Shown here piece after piece: positions 1 to 5,107 of a stretch of 7,025 nt of DNA; the first letter of the stretch is position 1; each line of letters begins with the position of its first letter. The translations under genes were made by a program, and so were the position numbers. Under the pieces are notes generated by a model. That model did not search any database, was not told where the DNA came from, and worked only from the letters and a program-made list of their open reading frames with translations. Source of the DNA: Methanosarcinales archaeon (GTDB taxonomy: Archaea > Halobacteriota > Syntropharchaeia > Alkanophagales > Methanospirareceae); contig JAODGF010000078.1 of the NCBI GenBank assembly GCA_025464645.1, forward strand, positions 1 to 7,025, read 5' to 3'.

Positions 1-74
1 AATCTATCGAACAGCCATTTAATGCTCTCCCTTTTAAGATAATGAAAAAACGGGAACAGCGTATCATGATGTGA
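1..74 (+). CDS. Possible C-terminal tail of a truncated plus-strand gene
   Basis: Reading from base 3, this frame is open for 23 codons (SIEQPFNALPFKIMKKREQR, then three more residues) and stops at TGA 72-74, two bases before the stop codon of the convergent MFS gene. The composition is protein-like and a tail-to-tail arrangement is common, but the fragment is too short to assign a family. The frame starting at base 1 is also open, for 13 codons, so the call is weak. The N-terminal part would lie outside the window. Confidence 0.27.
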   Translation, partial: SIEQPFNALPFKIMKKREQRIMM

Positions 75-76
75 TT

Positions 77-1336
77 TTAACCATTTTCTCGCGCCTTTAG
101 TCTCCATCTTTTTTTTCTTTTCACCTCTTTGGAAAGAAAAGTTTTGCTCTTTCTCTTTGTATTGTTCGTAATTCTCACCAAAAACGGTATCGCAATCAGC
201 GCTACAAATATCTCAGAAACGCCCCCCAGGATGAAGCTGCTGCAATAACCATACAAATCCGAAAAAATACCAGCAGCAGAAAAGCCAACTATAAACCCCA
301 ACGAACCAAAAACATTGAAACCACCTATTGCAGTGCCTCTCTTATTTTGCGGTGACATATCTCCCACCAGCGCGATACTCGCCGGAAACATCATCGCTGC
401 GAACACGCCACAGCAGAGCATTAGTGCGATAAGCATTGTTCTGCCCACGAATCCTACCAGGCACATCTCTAATCCGTAGAAAAAAGAACCAGCGATAAGA
501 GGAAAGGCTCTGCCTATTTTATCTGACAGCTTTCCAAATGGATACTGGAGCAGGACAAAAGGAAACAGAAGCAGTGCTTGATACATTCCTCGTTCCGCAG
601 TGCCAAATCCAAAGGCGTGTATCAGATGCAGGGGAAATGCAAAGATAAAAAATGCAACCGTGAACCGGTCAACAAAGCTAAAGACGAAAGGAATAGCGAG
701 TTTTTTCTCCTCGCTTAAAACTTTGATAGATTCAACCATTGTATCAGGGTTATTTTCAATGCGAACATCTCTTATCAGGATCGCCGAGATAAGGGTACCT
801 ATCAAGAAGAGGAAAGATGCGAAATACATAGGAAAAAATACGTCATATTTCCCTGCCAGCAAGCCGCCTATTGGCGCACCTGATGCCATCCCAAGCATCA
901 TTGCCATACCAATCACGCCCATCGTCTTGCCATAACTCGTTTTCTGCACACAGTCCAGCGCACTCGTCATTACGAGCGACCATGCCATAACCGTGATAGC
1001 GCCCTGTATGAACCGGAGACCCAAAAGAAGGGACAGCGAATTCGCTTGTGCCATTAGAAAATACATTACGGCAGAGCCACCGAATCCGAAAACAATGAAT
1101 GGTTTTCTTTTACCGCACTTATCCGAGAGCGAACCCCAGACAACAGCAAAAATCACGTATGCAAGCATCTCAAGTGTAAAGAACATACTCGCTTCGGTAT
1201 TGCTGGCATTGAAACGGTCAATGATAAATTCTTTAATCACCGGCGCCATGAGCGTCAAGCTCAGCATTGCTACAAATGTTAAAATCGTATAGATTGCTAT
1301 TTCCCTATGGTGGTCAATGCTTAGTCCGCGTGACAT
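77..1336 (-). CDS. MFS (major facilitator superfamily) transporter, 12 TM
   Basis: A 419-residue polytopic membrane protein with about twelve hydrophobic segments, the usual size for an MFS permease. The MFS motif A is visible in both halves: GSLSDKCGKR at residues 68-77 (TM2-TM3 loop) and GKLSDKIGRA at 268-277 (TM8-TM9 loop). A hydrophilic central loop lies at about 189-212. TM4-TM5 contain small-residue and GAPIGG motifs (about 150-159) like those of drug or metabolite exporters. The C-terminal tail (about 389-419) is strongly basic and probably cytoplasmic. The start ATG at 1334-1336 follows GTGAGAG, a weak binding site. The gene lies 15 bases after a small Cys-rich ORF on the same strand, so the two are probably cotranscribed. 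The substrate cannot be read from sequence; an efflux role is inferred only from general likeness to the multidrug-type branch. A T6 tract on the minus strand (bases 50-45) just beyond the stop could serve as a terminator. Confidence 0.9.
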   Translation of the reverse strand: MSRGLSIDHHREIAIYTILTFVAMLSLTLMAPVIKEFIIDRFNASNTEASMFFTLEMLAYVIFAVVWGSLSDKCGKRKPFIVFGFGGSAVMYFLMAQANSLSLLLGLRFIQGAITVMAWSLVMTSALDCVQKTSYGKTMGVIGMAMMLGMASGAPIGGLLAGKYDVFFPMYFASFLFLIGTLISAILIRDVRIENNPDTMVESIKVLSEEKKLAIPFVFSFVDRFTVAFFIFAFPLHLIHAFGFGTAERGMYQALLLFPFVLLQYPFGKLSDKIGRAFPLIAGSFFYGLEMCLVGFVGRTMLIALMLCCGVFAAMMFPASIALVGDMSPQNKRGTAIGGFNVFGSLGFIVGFSAAGIFSDLYGYCSSFILGGVSEIFVALIAIPFLVRITNNTKRKSKTFLSKEVKRKKRWRLKARENG

Positions 1337-1351
1337 ACTCTCTCACGAGTT

Positions 1352-1462
1352 CTAAGAAGAGTCACCGCTTACATTCCGACCTTCGCCCATTTCGTCTTCA
1401 GAGGACCTGTTCTTGCATCGGCACTCTTTGCATCTACCATCGCATTTGCATTCGCATGTCAT
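1352..1462 (-). CDS. 36-residue Cys-rich metallothionein-like mini-protein
   Basis: On the minus strand, ATG at 1462-1460 opens a 36-codon ORF ending in TAG at 1354-1352. Its N-terminal half, MTCECKCDGRCKECRC, has cysteines at 3, 5, 7, 11, 14 and 16 (CxCxCx3CxxCxC). The rest is polar and acidic with no further Cys. Dense CxC and CxxC spacing in so short a chain is typical of metallothioneins and other small zinc- or copper-binding peptides; I do not recognise a named family. No ribosome binding site precedes the ATG. A weak TATA-like element (TTATTTGT, minus strand about 1494-1487) is at the right distance for a leaderless transcript. The MFS gene starts 15 bases downstream on the same strand, which suggests an operon and a role in metal or thiol-reactive compound handling (inference). 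A 65-codon plus-strand frame overlaps this region, but it is also antisense to the MFS gene and looks like a shadow. Confidence 0.5.
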   Translation of the reverse strand: MTCECKCDGRCKECRCKNRSSEDEMGEGRNVSGDSS

Positions 1463-1499
1463 AATTTGAAAGAAGTTGTTAGGGCTACAAATAATGTCG

Positions 1500-1519
1500 C
1501 CTAATAAGATTAGGTTTTT
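1500..1519. repeat. Short inverted repeat CCTAAT-AAG-ATTAGG with T-run
   Basis: CCTAAT (1500-1505) and ATTAGG (1509-1514) form a perfect 6-bp inverted repeat around AAG, followed on the plus strand by TTTTT. It lies in the divergent intergenic region between the Cys-rich/MFS unit and the flavodoxin gene. It could be an operator for either direction. No plus-strand gene precedes it, so a terminator role is less likely. Similar TTAGG(G) words occur at 1479-1484 and 1539-1544. Confidence 0.35.
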
Positions 1520-1547
1520 ACGTCTCTTTCTAACTTTTTTAGGGTTC

Positions 1548-1558
1548 GTTATTTATGC
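1548..1558 (+). promoter_or_regulatory. Candidate TATA box for the flavodoxin gene
   Basis: The AT-rich stretch GTTATTTATGC would place a transcript start near 1580, leaving a leader of about 30 bases that includes the GGAGGG binding site at 1600-1605. The match to the archaeal TATA consensus is moderate and no clear BRE is visible. On the minus strand the same bases read GCATAAATAAC. Confidence 0.3.
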
Positions 1559-1613
1559 ACCTAATTGCCATACATCCCCTTGAAAAGTCTGAAATAAAAG
1601 GAGGGATAAAAAA

Positions 1614-2060
1614 ATGGCGGCAAAGGTAGTTTTAGTATTTGGTTCAACCACCGGGAACACGGAAATGCTGGCTGAGCACGTGGCAGCGGGGCTTGAGCGT
1701 GGGATGGCAACGGTCACGGTGAAGAACGTGACAGAAGCAAGTGTTGACGAACTCGCAGACTATGATGCGATTGTATTCGGGTGCTCGACCTGGGGCGAAG
1801 GCGATTTGCAGGACGATTTCGTGGACTTCCACGAAGCGATGGACGGCATATCTCTGGAAGGTAAAAAAGCAGCGGTTTTTGGTCCGGGTGATAGCGAGGA
1901 GTATCCTAATTCATTCTGCGCGGCGGTGGATATGCTCGAGGAGACGCTAAAGAAATGTGGCGCAGAAATCGTCTCCGAAGGGTTCAAAGTTGACGGTGAG
2001 GTTGAACCTGCATTTGAGGACGCCGAAAACTGGGGATTAAAGGTTGCTAAAGCGCTTTAG
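1614..2060 (+). CDS. Flavodoxin (short-chain, Desulfovibrio-like)
   Basis: A 148-residue FMN-binding electron carrier, the normal length of short-chain flavodoxins. The phosphate-binding loop is GSTTGNTE at residues 10-17. The FMN-flanking 60s loop is CSTWGEGDLQDDF at 57-69, with W60 stacking on the flavin. The 90s loop is GPGDSEEYPNSFCAAVD at 90-106, in which Y97 is the likely second stacking residue. The order and wording of these motifs are very close to Desulfovibrio flavodoxin. Such proteins shuttle one or two electrons at low potential in the cytoplasm, standing in for ferredoxin. ATG 1614 is preceded by GGAGGG at 1600-1605 with 8 bases of spacing, a strong site. The next gene, 64 bases downstream, is a DUF2023 protein, a family often found beside flavodoxin genes. 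The stop codon lies inside a perfect 16-bp palindrome. Likeness to bacterial flavodoxins raises the possibility of transfer from bacteria. Confidence 0.95.
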   Translation: MAAKVVLVFGSTTGNTEMLAEHVAAGLERGMATVTVKNVTEASVDELADYDAIVFGCSTWGEGDLQDDFVDFHEAMDGISLEGKKAAVFGPGDSEEYPNSFCAAVDMLEETLKKCGAEIVSEGFKVDGEVEPAFEDAENWGLKVAKAL

Positions 2061-2090
2061 CTTTAATTAATTCCCATTTTATTTTTTCCC
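2046..2090 (+). terminator. Palindrome over the flavodoxin stop followed by T-rich tract
   Basis: GCTAAAGCGCTTTAGC (2046-2061) is a perfect 16-bp palindrome that includes the last four codons and the TAG stop of the flavodoxin gene; as RNA it could form a 6-bp stem with a GCGC loop. T-rich sequence follows (TTTTATTTTTT at 2077-2087), as at archaeal U-tract terminators. It may separate the flavodoxin from the DUF2023 gene or only attenuate between them. The palindrome could also be a by-product of the encoded AKAL ending. Confidence 0.35.
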
Positions 2091-2124
2091 GTGGCAAAGT
2101 GAGCATGAGCACGATAGAAGAGCT

Positions 2125-2490
2125 ATGAATGTGTTTATTCACCATATTCAAGAATATAAGAAAGGATTGAGAACCCTCGTCCTTCATACGACAAAGGCAT
2201 CGAACAGAGATGCGATTGAGAAGAGGCTGAAAAGGGAAAGGATAGATTATTATATTCAAACGGTAAACGGAACGAAAATAAACGTCTTTTTCGGCAATTC
2301 TATCTGCATTGATGTCATTAAACAGATGAATTTTGAATCGTTGTCAAACCTGACAGATGAGGAGGACTTTATCCTTGGGACGATGCTGGGCTACGATAGA
2401 GTAAAGCAGTGCGAGCGATATCTTAAAAGGAAGCGTAACAACAATAACAACACTTTTTCTTTTTACAAAAAAGAAAGCTCGCCTCTATAA
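2125..2490 (+). CDS. DUF2023 family protein, flavodoxin-associated
   Basis: A 121-residue soluble protein recognised as DUF2023 from its opening (MNVFIHHIQEYKKGLRTLVLH pattern: HHIxEYKKGxRxLxLHT), the central KINVFFG at 51-57 and the closing LTDEEDFILGTMLGYDR with KQCERYL at 76-100. The family has about 100-120 residues and no established activity; its genes, or fused domains, are repeatedly found next to flavodoxins, as here, so a partner or maturation role for flavodoxin is the usual guess. The conserved domain ends near residue 103. The remaining tail contains five consecutive Asn (105-109) and looks unconserved. Its DNA holds a 9-bp A/T inverted repeat (2456-2464 with 2468-2476). ATG 2125 is the only plausible start, as no in-frame start codon lies between it and the upstream stop at 2068. 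The ribosome binding site is weak (AGAAGAG), so coupling to the flavodoxin transcript is possible. Confidence 0.85.
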   Translation: MNVFIHHIQEYKKGLRTLVLHTTKASNRDAIEKRLKRERIDYYIQTVNGTKINVFFGNSICIDVIKQMNFESLSNLTDEEDFILGTMLGYDRVKQCERYLKRKRNNNNNTFSFYKKESSPL

Positions 2491-2605
2491 TTCTCCCTGT
2501 TATTTTTGCCCACATCTCCTTCACTATCTTCCCGCTGGTTGTATCACTGCACAATAATTCCGTGAAGCGGTTCAAAAGACTCAACGGCGATTATCTTTTT
2601 TACAT

Positions 2606-3142
2606 TCATCTTTTCCTCTTTCCAAAGTTAAGTATGTGCCTCTTTTGCTCTATCAGGGAAAACCCGCTTGCACCCATAATTTCTAAAACCCTCTCCTTTT
2701 TGATAAGGAAGCAAAAACGTGTGGATAAGTAACCGTCAGGCTTTAAAACCCTGTGCAATTCTCTCAGGACTGACTCCTTATCCTTAATCCCCGGAAGCAC
2801 ACCATAAAACAGAATCACATCCACACTTTTATCCTGCAAGCCGGTTTCCCCATCGGATAATATCGTGATTATGTTTTGAAGCCCACGCCCTTTTGCCTCT
2901 TCTTCAATCCTCTTTACAGCCAAGGGCTGCTTGTCTAAAGCATAAACTCTCCCGCTCTTACCCACGAGGTTAGCGACAGGGAAAGTGTACGAACCTATAC
3001 CACATCCAAAATCCAGTATCATCTGCCCCTCTCGGATATCGAGTTTGTTTAACTCTTTCAACGGGTTGAATGGTATGCCAAGTTTATCCCTTAACCCCAA
3101 AAGGAAATACTCTATCCTGCTGTAAAAATTGCCTGCGCTCAT
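2606..3142 (-). CDS. Class I SAM-dependent methyltransferase (UbiE/Methyltransf_11-like)
   Basis: A 178-residue protein with the Rossmann-fold methyltransferase motifs in order: motif I LDFGCGIG at residues 43-50 (glycine-rich SAM loop), VYALDKQPLAV at 66-76 with acidic D70 at the end of strand 2 for the SAM ribose, an LSDG segment at 95-98 for the adenine side, motif IV-like SVDVILFYGVLPGI at 106-119 and the post-motif LHRVLKPDGYL at 129-139. The chain ends soon after strand 6-7 with a basic tail, so it is a minimal fold; the substrate cannot be told from sequence. ATG 3140-3142 follows GAGAGG with 4 bases of spacing on the minus strand. It is divergent from metV and may share the AT-rich promoter block near 3187-3200. 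The stop overlaps, as ATGA, a 21-codon minus-strand ORF (2544-2609) of unknown reality. Confidence 0.88.
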   Translation of the reverse strand: MSAGNFYSRIEYFLLGLRDKLGIPFNPLKELNKLDIREGQMILDFGCGIGSYTFPVANLVGKSGRVYALDKQPLAVKRIEEEAKGRGLQNIITILSDGETGLQDKSVDVILFYGVLPGIKDKESVLRELHRVLKPDGYLSTRFCFLIKKERVLEIMGASGFSLIEQKRHILNFGKRKR

Positions 3143-3186
3143 AATTCCTCTCGTATAACCATCCCTCTCTGCACAGAAATAGAAAA

Positions 3187-3197
3187 TTTTATATATT
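3187..3197 (+). promoter_or_regulatory. Strong TATA box for metV-metF
   Basis: TTTTATATATT preceded by purine-rich AGAAAA (BRE-like) is the best archaeal promoter in the window. It predicts a start at about 3213-3220, giving a short leader that begins near the GGAGGT at 3220-3225. On the minus strand the same block reads TAATATATAAAA and could serve the divergent methyltransferase gene, whose ATG lies about 50 bases away. Confidence 0.6.
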
Positions 3198-3238
3198 ACC
3201 TATTCCCCCAATATTTAACGGAGGTATAAAAGTATAAA

Positions 3239-4015
3239 ATGATTGCGCAAGAGCAAAAACCTATGGAGGAGATTCTGGGTTACCTTGAGGGAAAGCAGAA
3301 GATAGTAGCAATGGGTTGTGGTGGGTGTGCTACTTTCTATCAGACAGGGGACAAAAAAGCGGTAAATGAGATGGCAGAGAAACTTACAAAAGAAGGGAAG
3401 GAGGTCACCAAAATTATCCTGCCTTTAGGTATATCTGCATGTGAAATTGACCTGAGTTCGGTGTTTTTGGAAAAGAACCGGAGGGCGATTGAAAGTTGCG
3501 ATGCGGTTTTAGTGCAAAGCTGTGGTGAAGGTGTGCAGGTAGTGCGAGAATATCTGGATGACAAGATGGGTCTTGCGAAGTCCGTATATCCTGCAAACAA
3601 TTCAATGGGGAATGTAGGTGGCGGTCCGACTGATTTTAAGGAGACATGTCAGGGATGTGGAGAATGTGAATTGGGGAAAATTGCGGGTATCTGCCCTTTG
3701 ACTGCTTGCGGAAAAGGATTGATGAACGGACCTTGTGGAGGAGTGCGAGAAGATGGGAAATGCGAAACGGACCCGGAAAAGGACTGCGCATGGGTTAAAA
3801 TATATGAGCGATTGGAGAAACTTGGCGAACTCGATAAACTCCTGGAAATGAGAGAACCACATGCGTGGAGTAAAATGAAAAGACCGCGGACTTTCAAGAT
3901 AGAAAAACCTATTAGTCTTGGACGCACCATCTTCGGATCTATTCCTGGATATGTATCTTTTGGTCTCAGGAAACCTTTTACACCAAGGCATGAAGAAAAA
4001 GCAGAGGGTGAGTAA
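3239..4015 (+). CDS. metV: MetV: zinc/cysteine-rich partner subunit of methylene-tetrahydrofolate reductase
   Basis: A 258-residue protein of the MetV/MTHFR C-terminal domain family (PF12225 type). The N-terminal half has CGGC at 27-30 within MGCGGCATF, C68 in LPLGISACEID and C95 in LVQSCGEGVQ. The C-terminal domain has the signature CQGCGEC at 137-143, GICPLTACGKGLMNGPCGG at 150-168, then GKCE at 173-176 and DCAWVKIYERL at 182-192. There are thirteen cysteines in all, several of them known in the family to bind zinc. In acetogens MetV forms a complex with MetF and is needed for methylene-H4folate reduction; the same complex is inferred here because metF lies 27 bases downstream. GGAGGT at 3220-3225 lies 13 bases before ATG 3239, rather long. 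A second in-frame ATG at 3263 is possible but would remove residues that resemble the family start. The tail after about 212 is basic and less conserved. Confidence 0.88.
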   Translation: MIAQEQKPMEEILGYLEGKQKIVAMGCGGCATFYQTGDKKAVNEMAEKLTKEGKEVTKIILPLGISACEIDLSSVFLEKNRRAIESCDAVLVQSCGEGVQVVREYLDDKMGLAKSVYPANNSMGNVGGGPTDFKETCQGCGECELGKIAGICPLTACGKGLMNGPCGGVREDGKCETDPEKDCAWVKIYERLEKLGELDKLLEMREPHAWSKMKRPRTFKIEKPISLGRTIFGSIPGYVSFGLRKPFTPRHEEKAEGE

Positions 4016-4042
4016 AGGAGAGAGTTTGGAGGTGTGATAAAA

Positions 4043-4963
4043 ATGGCAAAAGAAGTGTATAGCGAATTGATGAAAGAAGTGGAGAAAGGAAAATTTATCT
4101 GGACTGGGGAATTAGAACCTGAGAAGGCAGGCAGTGTTGAATCAGTAGTACAAGCTGCGAAAGACCTGAAAGGACATGTTATCGCCTGTAACGTAACGGA
4201 TAGCCCTCAGAGTTTTGCAACACTTAGTAGCCTGGTAGCAGCTTATAAAATCCAAGAAGAAGCGGGCATGGAGGCGATATATCAGCTCAGGTGCTCAGAT
4301 AGGAATCGTATAGCTCTTCTATCTGACGTGCTGGGTGCTGGCGTTATGGGAATAAAGAATATTTTAGCATTAACTGGTGACCACGTAGCACTTGGTGATA
4401 CACCGGATGCGAAGCCGGTATATGATTTGGATTCGACTACGCTGACTTATATGATAAGGAAAATAGTAGATGAGGGAAAAGACCTTGCAGGAAATGAGAT
4501 AGCTGAACCACCTAAAATGCATGTAGGAGCAGCAGGTGCTCCAGGAGCTGCTGTTTTACAGGCTGAAGCCTACAAAGTGAAAAGAAAAGTAAAAGCCGGC
4601 GCTGAGTTCATACAAACTCAGGTCGTTTATCTCCCTGAGGTTCTGGATAAGTTCTTTAAAGAATTGGGCGATTTGGGTGTTCCAATTTTGGTTGGAATAT
4701 TCCCTGCAAAGAGTTATGGAGCGGCGAAGTTCTTCGATGAGGCGGTAGCAGGCGTTGATGTCCCACCTGATTATCTCAAAGACCTGGAAAAGACGAAGGA
4801 GATAAAGGACAAGGAGAAGAGGAAGGAAGAGGTGGACAGAATCAATGTGGAGTACTTCACGGGTTTCTTAGAGCATCTAAAAGATACACCGGCGGCTGGA
4901 TGCCACATGATGGCGGTGGGCTATCCGAGGATAATTCCAGAGCTTAAGAAAGTGGTGGAATAA
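4043..4963 (+). CDS. metF: MetF: methylene-tetrahydrofolate (or -tetrahydropterin) reductase
   Basis: A 306-residue TIM-barrel FAD enzyme that reduces methylene- to methyl-tetrahydrofolate (or a methanopterin analogue), or runs the reverse. Family landmarks: GELEP at 22-26, with E23 as the counterpart of the catalytic Glu of bacterial EFFPP; NVTDSP at 50-55; LRCSDRNR at 82-89; NILALTGDH at 106-114, the flavin-binding LALxGD motif; AGAEFIQTQVVY at 185-196; and GIFPAKS at 218-224. Length is normal for MetF. An insertion rich in Lys and Glu (about 246-267) follows the barrel core. GGAGGTG at 4028-4034 is 8 bases before ATG 4043; the GTG at 4034 lies inside that binding site and is a poor start. 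The gene is 27 bases after metV, in one operon. In ANME-1 archaea MetF is proposed to replace Mer in the C1 pathway; whether that holds here depends on the rest of the genome. The electron partner is not visible; no NAD(P)H domain is fused. Confidence 0.92.
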   Translation: MAKEVYSELMKEVEKGKFIWTGELEPEKAGSVESVVQAAKDLKGHVIACNVTDSPQSFATLSSLVAAYKIQEEAGMEAIYQLRCSDRNRIALLSDVLGAGVMGIKNILALTGDHVALGDTPDAKPVYDLDSTTLTYMIRKIVDEGKDLAGNEIAEPPKMHVGAAGAPGAAVLQAEAYKVKRKVKAGAEFIQTQVVYLPEVLDKFFKELGDLGVPILVGIFPAKSYGAAKFFDEAVAGVDVPPDYLKDLEKTKEIKDKEKRKEEVDRINVEYFTGFLEHLKDTPAAGCHMMAVGYPRIIPELKKVVE

Positions 4964-4965
4964 AA

Positions 4966-5003
4966 ATTTTGGGGCTATTTTTTCCCCTTACTTTTTTATT
5001 TTG
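4966..5003 (+). terminator. Terminator of the metV-metF operon
   Basis: Directly after the metF stop, GGGG (4971-4974) can pair with CCCC (4984-4987) around a 9-base U-rich loop, followed by a T6 tract (4992-4997) and TTTT (4999-5002). A weak hairpin with several U-tracts fits archaeal termination. Confidence 0.55.
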
Positions 5004-5047
5004 ATTTATCTATCTTACCATGAATTCTCATTTTTATTTTTGTATTG

Positions 5048-5054
5048 TATAAAT
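5048..5054 (+). promoter_or_regulatory. TATA box for hypE
   Basis: TATAAAT, within TTGTATAAATTC, predicts a transcript start near 5073-5080. This lies downstream of the first in-frame ATG (5069), which argues for translation starting at 5108 or 5114 instead. Confidence 0.5.
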
Positions 5055-5070
5055 TCACAATACTGTGAAT
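5053..5070. promoter_or_regulatory. 18-bp dyad, candidate operator of hypE
   Basis: ATTCACA (5053-5059) and TGTGAAT (5064-5070) form a perfect 7-bp inverted repeat around ATAC. It overlaps the 3' end of the TATA box and covers the space between the TATA box and the predicted transcript start, the usual place for an archaeal repressor site. A second, weaker pair, ATTGT (5044-5048) with ACAAT (5057-5061), overlaps it. The cognate regulator is unknown. Confidence 0.5.
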
Positions 5071-5107
5071 GAATCTGTTAAAAGGAAGATGCGGAGATTT
5101 TTGCAAA

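Noticed and set aside
1267..1464. 65-residue plus-strand ORF across the MFS start and the Cys-rich gene
   Set aside because: It is antisense to two better-supported minus-strand genes, has no ribosome binding site, and its composition is not convincing.
2105..2128. Eight-codon ORF (MSTIEEL) overlapping the DUF2023 start as ATGA
   Set aside because: Its position could allow translational coupling, but it is too short to separate from chance and has no clear ribosome binding site.
4034..4042. GTG at 4034 as the metF start
   Set aside because: This GTG is part of the GGAGGTG ribosome binding site; ATG 4043 with 8-base spacing is the natural start.
5069..5107. N-terminal extension of HypE from ATG 5069
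   Set aside because: The ATG lies within the dyad, only about 15 bases after the TATA box, so it is probably upstream of the transcript start; the added residues do not resemble a HypE N-terminus.
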